Source: Methanomicrobium antiquum
GTDB lineage: Archaea; Halobacteriota; Methanomicrobia; Methanomicrobiales; Methanomicrobiaceae
Direction of reading: 5' to 3'
NCBI RefSeq assembly: GCF_029633915.1
Contig: NZ_CP091092.1
Span: forward strand, 186,001-250,000
DNA length: 64,000 bases
In this document: in pieces, positions 9,042-17,745 of the stretch
Numbering within the stretch: position 1 is the first letter of the stretch
How the letters are laid out: each line of letters begins with the position of its first letter
Position numbers and translations under genes: made by a program
The notes under the pieces: model-generated
Told to the model about the DNA's origin: nothing
Databases searched by the model: none
The model's input: the letters and a program-made list of their open reading frames with translations, nothing else

Positions 9042-10766
9042 ATGGAAAATGAAAATTTAAATAACACTCTCCCAATATCCGGAGTCATCAAAACAACGTT
9101 TAAATGGGGTTTTTACGGATTTTTATCTCTTGTATTGTTTTATATATTGGCAATGGCGTTTTGGAATTCTCCAACCCTTTATCATTTATACGGCATTTTT
9201 TATATCCAGACATGGGTTTTGGTAATATTCTTCCACTTTTCCGCAGGATATTTCGGGCAGACTGCTGTTTACAAAAAATATTCCGGACAAAAATCTGAAA
9301 ATCCGGATAATATTGATTCAGAATGGGATTTAATAAGCAGTTCTGAAAAAATAAGTTATTATGGAGCATTAAGCGGAATTTTTACAGCCGGACTTATAAT
9401 ATTCCTTCCTGTTTTTATTATCACACTAACGGCTTTTGGTTCTTTTGGATATTTCCGTACCCTTTCGATTGCACTTGGAAGTTTTGTTCCTTTTGCAATA
9501 ATCGGAGTTATATGCGGATTTATTGGTTCTTATACTGCCCTGTTGGAAATTAAAAAAATCAGACTGAATACTGATGAATCAGAATCCAAAATTCAAAAGG
9601 ATTTACTGGCTTTTGGACTTTTAGCACTTTTAATTTTATTTGTTCCACTTTTTTTCAGCTTTTCAGCAGTTCATCTCATTGAGCCTGAGGTGATAACATA
9701 CGGCGAGTTTGATGAGAATAAAGCGTCCTTTATAAAAACCGACAGTCTTGGAAATATCGAATGGGAAACAGAGCCTCTTTTAACAACGGCTGATAAGGCG
9801 TTTTATGTTCATGAGATGGAAAACAAAAGTTTTGCAGTAATAAGTTTTGAGCCCTCAAGACACGGAAGCAATCTGAAATTAGCATATCTTGGTAAAAAGG
9901 GTCATCTTCAAACAGCTGCTCCATTTTTAAGAAACGATGCATACATTGCTCATTCAGCAGAAATACCCGGATATGGATTTTTTCTCTCTGATGAATTGAA
10001 CAATATCTTTAAAGTTGATTATTCAGGAAACGTATCAGGACACTATAAAATTCCAAAAGAATATCAGCGTTATTCAGGCCCAATTGAGATGATATACTCA
10101 GGCGGAGATTTTGTATTCCTGCGTTTTGGAAAATATTTTTGCATGATGACTCAAAATGGCAGTTTCTCTGAAATTCACTCTTATGGAGATTCCGGTTATA
10201 CATACAGTCCGTACAGGGTTTTTGTATCCGGAATTTTAAGCCTTTCAGATGAGTCCGGAGGAGGTTATCTTATCTGTGTTAAAAACAGCTCATCCAGAGA
10301 ATTAATGGCCGTAACTCTTGATGAAAATCTGGAAATTATCAGTGAAAAGATAATCGGAAGCACTCATGGCACATTTGTCTCCTTATCAGAATTTGACAAA
10401 AATCCGGTGATAATCACCGACGATGTTTTAAGATTCGAAGACCGCCCTTATGATTATGAACAGTATTACAGAATATATCGTAAAAACGGTGAATACTGTG
10501 ATATATCTGGCGGAGATGACCACATAAAGCAGGTGGTTTTTGACGATTCAGGAAGAGGATACACTTTATTCTCTATCTCTGACTGCTTCTTATCAGATGA
10601 CAGGGAAGTTTTGATGAAAAGATGCGGATATGATAGTTGCGAATCCAATATGGGCTCTGGATGCTCAGATTCGGTAAGAATTTTAAAGGGCAGATTAAAG
10701 GATGTAAAAATTCTTCAGACCTCTGACGGGGGCTATCTTTTTACATACATAACGGGAGAGGACTGA
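9042..10766 (+). CDS. Uncharacterised membrane protein with extracytoplasmic beta-rich domain
   Basis: 574 residues, preceded by GAGG. Residues about 20-220 contain five hydrophobic segments; residues from about 225 to the end form a soluble domain of repeated beta segments (each near 40-50 residues, with SGGDFVFLRF, SDESGGGYLICV and TSDGGYLFTY-like motifs) that suggests a beta-propeller. The sequence begins its soluble part just after the last membrane helix with an aspartate/asparagine-rich turn. It follows the lipoprotein by 17 bases and precedes the next gene by 3 bases, so the three are co-translated. I do not recognise the family and give no function. Confidence 0.65.
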   Translation: MENENLNNTLPISGVIKTTFKWGFYGFLSLVLFYILAMAFWNSPTLYHLYGIFYIQTWVLVIFFHFSAGYFGQTAVYKKYSGQKSENPDNIDSEWDLISSSEKISYYGALSGIFTAGLIIFLPVFIITLTAFGSFGYFRTLSIALGSFVPFAIIGVICGFIGSYTALLEIKKIRLNTDESESKIQKDLLAFGLLALLILFVPLFFSFSAVHLIEPEVITYGEFDENKASFIKTDSLGNIEWETEPLLTTADKAFYVHEMENKSFAVISFEPSRHGSNLKLAYLGKKGHLQTAAPFLRNDAYIAHSAEIPGYGFFLSDELNNIFKVDYSGNVSGHYKIPKEYQRYSGPIEMIYSGGDFVFLRFGKYFCMMTQNGSFSEIHSYGDSGYTYSPYRVFVSGILSLSDESGGGYLICVKNSSSRELMAVTLDENLEIISEKIIGSTHGTFVSLSEFDKNPVIITDDVLRFEDRPYDYEQYYRIYRKNGEYCDISGGDDHIKQVVFDDSGRGYTLFSISDCFLSDDREVLMKRCGYDSCESNMGSGCSDSVRILKGRLKDVKILQTSDGGYLFTYITGED

Positions 10767-10769
10767 TTC

Positions 10770-11555
10770 ATGAAAAAAATCACTGATAAGGTATCATTAA
10801 TTCAGATTCTGTTTGTTCTTGTCCTGTTTTTTGTTGCCGGAAGTATAATTCTTCAGGCAACACTTCCTGACAACTACTGCAGGGCCTGCGGACCGCTCAT
10901 CAGGGCTCATCCTATGGATACAATTTATGCTTATTCCCCGGGGGTTATCTCTGGTCATGAGTATTACGGGCCTGAAGTGAAATATTCAGAAGAAGACAGA
11001 GAATGGATAATACCAAATGACTATCTCTCTGATTTAAATTCAGGCTACAAACTCACAGATAAAGATACAATTCTCAGTCTGGAGAAATATGAATCGTATT
11101 ACACTCCTGATTTAAAAATAGAAGGTGACAGGTTTTATTTTGATCTTTTACTGCTAAACAACGCCGGACACTCCTTAAAAAATGTTAAATTTGATGTTTT
11201 GGCAGATGTTACAATTAAGAAAAATATTGACGGAGCTTATGGGGAATACAGCAGATTTGATTCTGATTCATGGAAAGAAACAATAAATGTTGGAAATATT
11301 TATGAGAACTCTTCTCAGGAAATAAGGGTTTTCGGGCCGCTTTTACCTGTTGAGCCTCCCAATTCGCTTTACGTTGAATTATATCTGGTTTATCCAAAAG
11401 AAGTGTGGACAAATAAAGGGGAGCTTGTTTTGTATGACAATAATGAATATGTACTGGAAGATGAGATTCCTGATGTTTATGACAGTTCCGGCTCTTTTAT
11501 GGGACAAACTGATTCCGGTCACAAGCAAAGAATTTACGGATATTATATTGAGTAA
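10770..11555 (+). CDS. Uncharacterised single-span membrane protein
   Basis: 261 residues. One hydrophobic segment at about residues 9-28 anchors the protein, and the remainder is predicted to be outside the cell. A CRACGP motif follows the anchor. The central part (NNAGHSLKNVKFDVLADV, then NSSQEIRVFGPLLPVEPPNSLYVELYL) looks like an Ig-like beta sandwich. The GGGAGAGG at the 3' end of the preceding gene serves as its ribosome binding site. Third gene of the cassette starting at 8245; function unknown. Confidence 0.65.
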   Translation: MKKITDKVSLIQILFVLVLFFVAGSIILQATLPDNYCRACGPLIRAHPMDTIYAYSPGVISGHEYYGPEVKYSEEDREWIIPNDYLSDLNSGYKLTDKDTILSLEKYESYYTPDLKIEGDRFYFDLLLLNNAGHSLKNVKFDVLADVTIKKNIDGAYGEYSRFDSDSWKETINVGNIYENSSQEIRVFGPLLPVEPPNSLYVELYLVYPKEVWTNKGELVLYDNNEYVLEDEIPDVYDSSGSFMGQTDSGHKQRIYGYYIE

Positions 11556-11593
11556 ATTTCTTTTGAAGAATTCAATCCGGTAATAATGAATGA

Positions 11594-11619
11594 TCTGGGT
11601 GTCAAATAATTTCGGGATA
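11594..11619. mobile_element. Fragment matching the terminus of the IS481-like element
   Basis: These 26 bases match the right terminus of the insertion sequence at 59959-59983 with one substitution and one inserted base. No other part of the transposase is present nearby, so this looks like a solitary IS end or a scar left by deletion. Confidence 0.5.
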
Positions 11620-11821
11620 TTGCAACTTTTAAAAATATCCTCAAAACTGTTTTGTTCGCAGTTTCATAAGACTTTTATGCGCCAAAGTCAGTTAAGCAGG
11701 CTTTTCATGAATCTTTTTTAAAACAGGCTGATTTTTGAGAGTTTATGTACGAAAGTCTTTTTATGATGATGATTAATAATCATGATTATCCGGAATAATA
11801 CCGGATTTGGAGGTAAAAAAT

Positions 11822-12409
11822 ATGAGTGAGGAAATTGTTGAGGGTTCATTTTTAGGATGTGCCACAAATTTCACACCTCAATGGTGGACTTTCGTCCTGT
11901 TGGGGCTTTTGGCAATAGTTCTGGGTTTTGTTGCATTTGCCTGGACGCCGTTTTTTGTCCTGTTTGTAGGTGAATTCATCGGAATTATGGTCATAATATA
12001 CAGTATTATAACAATAATTCAGGGCATAAAAAGCAGGGAAGGTGCAGGTGCATCTGCGGCGCTTATTATTCTTGGAATACTTGGAGTAATAATTGGCTTT
12101 TTTGTAATCTCAAGTCTTCTTTCCGCATGGTTTTTGGTTACATATTTAATAGCCATATGGGCATTTATTACGGGATTTTCAAACATATTCATGGCATTTT
12201 CAGGAAATGCAGGAACGGGTTACAAGATTCTTCTTCTTATTGCAGGTATTATTGCAGTAATTTTGGGATTTTACGTCCTTGTATATCCGCTGATGGCAAC
12301 CGAAGTTGTAATCCAGGTATTTGCACTTTTTAACATGGCATGGGGTATTGTTCTGATAATATCCGGTCTTACAGTAAAAGGAATGCTGGGTGGCGAAAAG
12401 GCAGAATAA
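11822..12409 (+). CDS. DUF308 / HdeD-like membrane protein
   Basis: 195 residues from the ATG at 11822, which has a GGAGGT site 6 bases upstream; an upstream in-frame TTG at 11807 overlaps that site and is unlikely. Six hydrophobic segments arranged as three helical pairs with the recurrent pattern LLAIVLGFVAF, ILGILGVIIGFFVI and IIAVILGFYVLVYP are typical of the DUF308/HdeD family of small membrane proteins. In enterobacteria HdeD is linked to acid stress; the archaeal members have no established role. It has its own upstream region and appears to be monocistronic. Confidence 0.8.
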   Translation: MSEEIVEGSFLGCATNFTPQWWTFVLLGLLAIVLGFVAFAWTPFFVLFVGEFIGIMVIIYSIITIIQGIKSREGAGASAALIILGILGVIIGFFVISSLLSAWFLVTYLIAIWAFITGFSNIFMAFSGNAGTGYKILLLIAGIIAVILGFYVLVYPLMATEVVIQVFALFNMAWGIVLIISGLTVKGMLGGEKAE

Positions 12410-12657
12410 TAGGCAGAATAATAAATCTGCATAAATCTTTTTATTTCTTTTTTATCCCAACAAAAACAGAATCACAAACAAAATCATTTCTCTTCTTTGT
12501 CTTTGGAAAATCCATATTGTTCTATCTTTAATTAAATCAGACTAAATTGATAAGATCTGATATAATTAGACATAATTTAATCGGTCAGGTAATCTGTTTT
12601 TAACAGTTAAAAGCGGCAAACTTATCAGAGCAAAAATCACTAATAAAAAAGGCAGAG

Positions 12658-13965
12658 ATGGATTTTATATATGGGCCTGAAGAGGTGCCGCCAAAAAATT
12701 ATATGGTATCATCCGGAATTCAGTGGGCAGCTGTACTTCTTTCATATGTTGTAATAATAGGAACGGTCGTTGCCGGGCTTCAGTTTACAGACTTTTCAGA
12801 ACAGGTTTACTATGTCCAGAAACTTCTTTTATTAACTGCATTTGCAGTTTTCATCCAGGTAATTGCCGGACATCGCCTTCCTGCGGTATTCGGGCCGGCA
12901 ACAGTTCTTTTGATTGGAATTATATCCTCGCAGTCATTTTCCACAGACTCAGTTTATACTTCAATTGCAATCGGAGGTATCATAGGTATAATTCTTGGAA
13001 CAACAGGTCTTTTGTCTCATGTTGTGCGCCTGTTTACAAAGCGTGTTGTCGCGGTTGTTTTAATGCTCATCGTCTTTACAATGATTCCGACACTAACAGG
13101 TCTTTTAACCGCCGCCGGTCAGGGAACAACTCCGCTTGAATCTGTTCTTTTTGCAATTGCCCTGGTATTTATTATTTTTACGGCAAATCACTTTCTGAAG
13201 GGATTTTTCAGGACCACTCTTTTATTATGGGTTATAATTTTAGGGACAGGTCTTCATTTTCTCTTGTTTCCGCATGAATTCTCAATTATCTCATCTTTAC
13301 CTGAGACCGGAGTATTTACAGGTTTTATCGGGTCATTTGAAATAGAGCCAGGAGTTTTGCTCTCTTTTATTGTATGCTATTTTGCACTGTTGATAAACGA
13401 TATTGGCTCGATTCAGGGAGTGTCTGAGGTTTTAGGCTCTGATTCCTTAAAGAATGGCAGAACAGGGATTGGTAGCAGGATAAAAAGAGGTGTTTTGGCA
13501 ACCGGAATTGTAAATGCACTCTCCGGATTATCAGGAGTTATTGGCGGAGTGAACTATTCAACAAGTGCGGGAATTATTCTTGACAATCGGTCAGCATCGC
13601 GGTGGACGCTGATTCCGGCGGCTATAATTCTGATTATTCTTGGGATAATTCCTCAGGCCGCATCAGTAATCTGCGCAATTCCTCTGGTTGTCATCGGATG
13701 CCTCTTAATATATGTTCTGACAGCCCAGTTTTCCGCTTCAGTTCATGTATTTTTTAAAAGTCAGAAGGCAGGTTTATTTGATTTTGATTCCGGAATAATT
13801 GTAGGCCTTCCGGTAATTATAGGTGCTATCGCATCAGCTTTACCACGTTATATAGCAGATGAATTTCCATTATTTTTGCAGCCTGTTTTAGCAAACGGAT
13901 TTGTGATGGGTGTAATTACTGTTCTTATAATGGAGCATGTAATCTACAGGAAAAGAGGAGAATAA
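12658..13965 (+). CDS. NCS2-family (xanthine/uracil-type) permease
   Basis: 435 residues with about 12-14 hydrophobic segments spread along the whole length. Motifs typical of the nucleobase-cation symporter 2 family are visible: GHRLPAVFGPATVLL in the region of the third helix, NDIGSIQGVSEVLG in the middle (substrate-binding segment), and GVIGGVNYSTSAGIILDNRSASR resembling the second-half signature. The family imports nucleobases or related compounds; the substrate cannot be assigned. No purine or pyrimidine gene adjoins it. It is convergent with aroC, with a palindromic repeat element between them. Confidence 0.8.
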   Translation: MDFIYGPEEVPPKNYMVSSGIQWAAVLLSYVVIIGTVVAGLQFTDFSEQVYYVQKLLLLTAFAVFIQVIAGHRLPAVFGPATVLLIGIISSQSFSTDSVYTSIAIGGIIGIILGTTGLLSHVVRLFTKRVVAVVLMLIVFTMIPTLTGLLTAAGQGTTPLESVLFAIALVFIIFTANHFLKGFFRTTLLLWVIILGTGLHFLLFPHEFSIISSLPETGVFTGFIGSFEIEPGVLLSFIVCYFALLINDIGSIQGVSEVLGSDSLKNGRTGIGSRIKRGVLATGIVNALSGLSGVIGGVNYSTSAGIILDNRSASRWTLIPAAIILIILGIIPQAASVICAIPLVVIGCLLIYVLTAQFSASVHVFFKSQKAGLFDFDSGIIVGLPVIIGAIASALPRYIADEFPLFLQPVLANGFVMGVITVLIMEHVIYRKRGE

Positions 13966-14007
13966 ACAATTTTTTGCGGGGCAGAATAAAATTTTGTTTA
14001 AAATATC

Positions 14008-14072
14008 ACATGAAAGTTACTTCGTAACTTACATGAAAAGTTGCATGAAATATGATTTCATGAACGTTTTTT
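14008..14072. repeat. Palindromic intergenic element, copy A
   Basis: Two consecutive hairpins followed by ACGTTTTTT. The first is GTTAC-TTC-GTAAC flanked by CATGAAA on both sides; the second is CATGAAAT-ATG-ATTTCATG. The first 31 bases are identical to copy B at 27261. It sits between the convergent NCS2 permease and aroC genes. Confidence 0.7.
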
Positions 14073-14090
14073 GGTAAATCCCGGTTGAAT

Positions 14091-15083
14091 TTACTGCATT
14101 TTTATAGCATTTTGTGCAAGTAAAGCATCTGCAATTGAAATTGCGGCCATGCACTCTGCAACAACAACAATTCTTGGAACAATGCACGGGTCATGCCTTC
14201 CATGTGTTGAAATTAAAGTCTCTTCTCCTGTGAGTGAGACTGTTTTTTGCTCTTTTTTAATTGAAGGTGTTGGTTTTACTGCAAATCGTATAATTATCTC
14301 TTCGCCGTTTGTGATTCCGCCTAAAATTCCCCCTGCGTGATTTGATAAAAATCCGTCTTTTCCCATGCAGTCGTTATTTTCACTTCCATATTTTTTTGCA
14401 GACAAAAATCCGTCTCCAATCTCAACGCCTTTTACAGCACCTATTGACATAATTGCTGATGCAAGGACAGCATCCATTTTTTCAAAGACAGGACTTCCAA
14501 GTCCGGGAGGGCATCCTGAAATTGTAATCTCTACAATTCCACCGACAGAATTGTCGTTGTTTTTTGCAGACAAAATCTCTTCTTCGAACTGTTCAGGATT
14601 GTTGTTTCCATGTATTTCCAGAATCTTTCCTTTAAATGAAATTCCAGAACCTGAAAGATACTTCATTGCAAGCCCGCCGGCAAGCACCCTTGAAACAGTC
14701 TCTCTTCCCGAACTCCTGCCTCCGCCACGACTGTCACGAATGCCGTATTTAGCCTGGAAGGTATAATCAGCGTGGCCTGGTCGGAAGAGATTTTTTATTG
14801 AATCATAATCCCCGCTCTTTTGATTGGTATTAAAAACCGCCATTGCAACCGGCATTCCGGTAGTTTTACCCTCAAAAATTCCGGAAAGGATAACCGGTTT
14901 GTCTGGTTCATTTCTTGGTGATGAAAGAGGGCTTAAACCCGGCCTTCGTCTTTCAAGAAGGGGCAGGAGGTCTTCTTCTGAAAAGAAAACACCAGGGGGG
15001 CATCCGTCAACTATAACTCCAAGTGCGCATCCGTGGCTCTCTCCAAATGAAGTGCATCTGAAGTACCTGCCAAAAGTGTTCAT
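14091..15083 (-). CDS. aroC: Chorismate synthase
   Basis: 330 residues. Converts 5-enolpyruvylshikimate 3-phosphate to chorismate with reduced FMN, the last common step of aromatic synthesis. The N-terminus carries the family signature [18 protein letters not shown] at about residues 14-31, followed by ERRRPG and RPGHADYT; the Arg/Ser-rich block [17 protein letters not shown] and the C-terminal [11 protein letters not shown] signature are intact. It overlaps the preceding fused aroKE gene by 4 bases and is the last gene of the aromatic operon. Length is slightly short of the bacterial norm of about 350-360 but all signatures are present. Confidence 0.96.
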   Translation of the reverse strand: MNTFGRYFRCTSFGESHGCALGVIVDGCPPGVFFSEEDLLPLLERRRPGLSPLSSPRNEPDKPVILSGIFEGKTTGMPVAMAVFNTNQKSGDYDSIKNLFRPGHADYTFQAKYGIRDSRGGGRSSGRETVSRVLAGGLAMKYLSGSGISFKGKILEIHGNNNPEQFEEEILSAKNNDNSVGGIVEITISGCPPGLGSPVFEKMDAVLASAIMSIGAVKGVEIGDGFLSAKKYGSENNDCMGKDGFLSNHAGGILGGITNGEEIIIRFAVKPTPSIKKEQKTVSLTGEETLISTHGRHDPCIVPRIVVVAECMAAISIADALLAQNAIKMQ

Positions 15084-16486
15084 TTCAAAATCTCCCGAAT
15101 TTCTGATGAAGAAATCCTTATTCCAAACATTCTGAAAAATTGCTCTGCGGCCTGGTGAATAAACATTTCATCTCCATAAATAACACGGCATCCTGCCTCT
15201 TTGGCATCTTTTAAAAGCTGTGTCTCAAGCGGTGTGTAGATAAGATCAAAGACTGTCATCTCCGGTTTTAAAACTGATTTGTCAGCAACCGGACTGTCAG
15301 TTCCGTTCATTCCAACAGAGGTTGCGTTTATAATAAGATCAGGGTTTACTGATGAAATTTTATCAGGTGTATTATATCTGCATCCTGTCTCCTCTGCAAG
15401 GATTTTTGCCCGCTCTTTTGTCCTGTTAAGAATATAAATCTCAGCATCTGTTCGTTTAAGAGCATAAACAGCGCTTCTTGCCGCACCTCCTGCACCGAGA
15501 ATAACCGCCCGTTTTGGATTTATGCCGGCCTCCTGCAAAGGCCTTAAAACACCAACCCAGTCGGTATTGCATCCAAGCAGGTATCCACAGCAGTTTGCAA
15601 CCGTATTTACAGCACCAAGCGCCTTTGCATGTTTTCCGCGTCTGTCAAGATATGGAATAATCTCTTCTTTGTAGGGAATTGTAACACTCAATCCCCGAAG
15701 GTTTATTTTTCTATAGGCATCGGCTGTTTCTTTTGCAGAATTTTTCCCAAGAAATGTATAGTGTGCACATATTCCGTATTTTTTGAAAAGTGCATTATAA
15801 ATAATCGGGCTTTTACTGTGATTGCAAGGATTTCCGGCAATTGCACAGATATGCCCTGCCGGGTTTTGCTCAACAAAAGAAAAAAGCTCTTCTTTTTTCC
15901 TGTCTGGCATTGAAACATCAAAAAAAACTTCTTTGATTGTTTTTAAATGGAGATTATCATCATTTGTTTCGCAATCTGCTATTCCCTTTTTCAGACAAAG
16001 TCTGCTTATTATCTCAGTGCAGATCTCATCAGGTTTTTTTGCGGCATCAACGCAGATATCAGAAGTTCTGGCATATTGTGGAAATCTCTCCCTAATCAGA
16101 ATCTTTACTTCATCGTGGGGATCATAGCCTGTAAGCGAAGGTCGTGTGCTTCCTGAAATTCTCTCAAAAGATGTTTTTGTATCAACATCAAGGAAGATTA
16201 CATAGGAGTCTTTCCTTAGATTTTTTGCGTTTTCATCATCAAGAACAGCCCCTCCGCCGGTTGATACAACGCAGTCTGAAATGGGAAGCTCTTTTATGAC
16301 ACATCTTTCAAGCTCTCTAAAATGAGACTCTCCATATTTGGAGAAAATATCAGGAATGTCCATTCCGGCGGACTTTTCAATCATAAGATCGGTTTCAAAA
16401 AATTCTGTACCTAGCCTGTCAGAAAGTATTTTTCCAACCGTTGTTTTACCTGAGCCACGAAATCCTGTAAGAACTAATCTTCTAAT
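15080..16486 (-). CDS. aroKE: Fused shikimate kinase - shikimate dehydrogenase
   Basis: About 468 residues in two domains. The first roughly 170 residues are a bacterial-type P-loop shikimate kinase (GFRGSGKTTVGK Walker A, D-x-M-IE, DIFSKYGESHFRELE, STGGGAV). The remainder is shikimate dehydrogenase: NHSKSPIIYN for shikimate binding, LSVTIPYKE with the catalytic Lys, NTDWVG and the NADP-binding GAGGAARSAV. Most archaea use an unrelated GHMP-type shikimate kinase, so this fusion suggests transfer from bacteria. The longest frame starts with ATG at 16540, but that lies deep inside aroA without a ribosome binding site. A strong AAGGAGG (16495-16501) sits 8 bases before an in-frame ATT at 16486, directly before the conserved RRLVLTGFRG, so I take ATT as the start. 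Confidence 0.9.
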   Translation of the reverse strand: MRRLVLTGFRGSGKTTVGKILSDRLGTEFFETDLMIEKSAGMDIPDIFSKYGESHFRELERCVIKELPISDCVVSTGGGAVLDDENAKNLRKDSYVIFLDVDTKTSFERISGSTRPSLTGYDPHDEVKILIRERFPQYARTSDICVDAAKKPDEICTEIISRLCLKKGIADCETNDDNLHLKTIKEVFFDVSMPDRKKEELFSFVEQNPAGHICAIAGNPCNHSKSPIIYNALFKKYGICAHYTFLGKNSAKETADAYRKINLRGLSVTIPYKEEIIPYLDRRGKHAKALGAVNTVANCCGYLLGCNTDWVGVLRPLQEAGINPKRAVILGAGGAARSAVYALKRTDAEIYILNRTKERAKILAEETGCRYNTPDKISSVNPDLIINATSVGMNGTDSPVADKSVLKPEMTVFDLIYTPLETQLLKDAKEAGCRVIYGDEMFIHQAAEQFFRMFGIRISSSEIREILK

Positions 16487-17745
16487 AACCCAGCCCTCCT
16501 TAACTCCTCCCAAAATTCCGGGAAAGATTTTGAGACGCATTCTGAGTTTTTAATTGTCACATCCCCCGTTCCAAGACCAATAATTGCGGCAGACATAGCT
16601 GTTCTGTGATCATCGTGAGGTTCTAAAACAAATCCGCGAAGATCTTTTGGTGTAATTGAAAGAGAATTCTCTCCGTTGTCAAAAATACATCCGGAAGATG
16701 TAATCACATTTTCAATTGCCTTAATTCTGTCGCTTTCTTTATATTTCAGGTGTGAAATTCCTCTGATTATAGTTTTTGTTTTGGCAAATGCTGAAACGGA
16801 ACAAAGAGTCTGTACTATGTCCGGACAAGATGACATATCAATTTCAACTCCGTTTATATCTCTTGTGCATTCAACCGTGACTGAATTATCATCCTTTACA
16901 ATACTGCATCCCATATCTCCCAATGCAATTAAAAATGCCCTGTCCCCCTGAACAGAGTTAGGATTTAGGTTGTTTACTTTGATTTTACCTCCGCATATGG
17001 GCGCTATTGCAAAAAAATAAGAGGCAGATGAATAGTCACCTTCAACTGTATAATCTATTGCATCATAAACAGACTGGGAAACATGCCACGTCTTGTCAGG
17101 AGTAAGATATACATCCCCGCCGAACTTTCTCATAACATCAGTTGTAATATCCACATAAGAGCGTGATGCAACACTTCCCTTTGGTAAAATATCAACAGGT
17201 GCGTTGGCATACGGAGCACAGATCATGATTGATGATATGAACTGACTGCTTTTTGAGGCGTCAACGGCAATTCTTCCGCCTTCAAATTCACCGGATATTC
17301 TGAAGGGAGGAAAACCTTCATTTCCAATAAATTCAATCTCTGCACCTGCCTGCTTTAGAGCATCACAGAGACCGTCAATTGGTCTCTCCATCATCCTTTT
17401 TGAGCCTGTAAGTGTAATCTTTCCAGGAGATAGCAGAGAAAAGGTTGTCATATGGCGAAGTGATGTTCCTGAATTTCTGCAGTCTATTGTGACATTTCCA
17501 ACATCGGGCAAAACACCTGCCGTTCCTTTAACTGTAATTATATTGTTTTCTTTTTGTATCTCAACACCCAGCTTTGTCAGAGCCTCAATAGTGACCAGAA
17601 TGTCATCTGATATCAGAGGCTCTCTTATAACAGAAATCCCGGTTGCGAGTGCGGCGGCAATCAAAGCTCTGTGTGTGTAGCTTTTGGAAGGAGGTGCTGT
17701 AAACTCTGCTGAAATGTTGCCTGTTTTTTTGATATTAATATCCAT
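16474..17745 (-). CDS. aroA: 3-phosphoshikimate 1-carboxyvinyltransferase (EPSP synthase)
   Basis: 423 residues. Transfers enolpyruvyl from PEP to shikimate 3-phosphate. Typical EPSP synthase motifs run through the protein: PPSKSYTHRALIAAALA near residue 18, DCRNSGTSLRHMT near residue 90, SSQFISSIM, GDYSSASYF, KESDRIKAI and the C-terminal DDHRTAMSAAIIGLG. It overlaps pheA by a single base at its start and its 3' end overlaps the start region of aroKE, indicating translational coupling. Confidence 0.96.
   Translation of the reverse strand: MDINIKKTGNISAEFTAPPSKSYTHRALIAAALATGISVIREPLISDDILVTIEALTKLGVEIQKENNIITVKGTAGVLPDVGNVTIDCRNSGTSLRHMTTFSLLSPGKITLTGSKRMMERPIDGLCDALKQAGAEIEFIGNEGFPPFRISGEFEGGRIAVDASKSSQFISSIMICAPYANAPVDILPKGSVASRSYVDITTDVMRKFGGDVYLTPDKTWHVSQSVYDAIDYTVEGDYSSASYFFAIAPICGGKIKVNNLNPNSVQGDRAFLIALGDMGCSIVKDDNSVTVECTRDINGVEIDMSSCPDIVQTLCSVSAFAKTKTIIRGISHLKYKESDRIKAIENVITSSGCIFDNGENSLSITPKDLRGFVLEPHDDHRTAMSAAIIGLGTGDVTIKNSECVSKSFPEFWEELRRAGLLED
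16495..16501 (-). promoter_or_regulatory. Ribosome binding site deciding the aroKE start
   Basis: AAGGAGG on the minus strand, inside the last codons of aroA. The codon at the usual 8-base distance in the aroKE frame is ATT (16486-16484), not ATG, GTG or TTG. Confidence 0.55.

Noticed and set aside
14008-14072. Simple transcription terminator between the NCS2 permease and aroC
   Set aside because: The same sequence occurs in both orientations and at sites without a gene ending on the T-run side, so termination alone does not explain it, though it may also terminate here.
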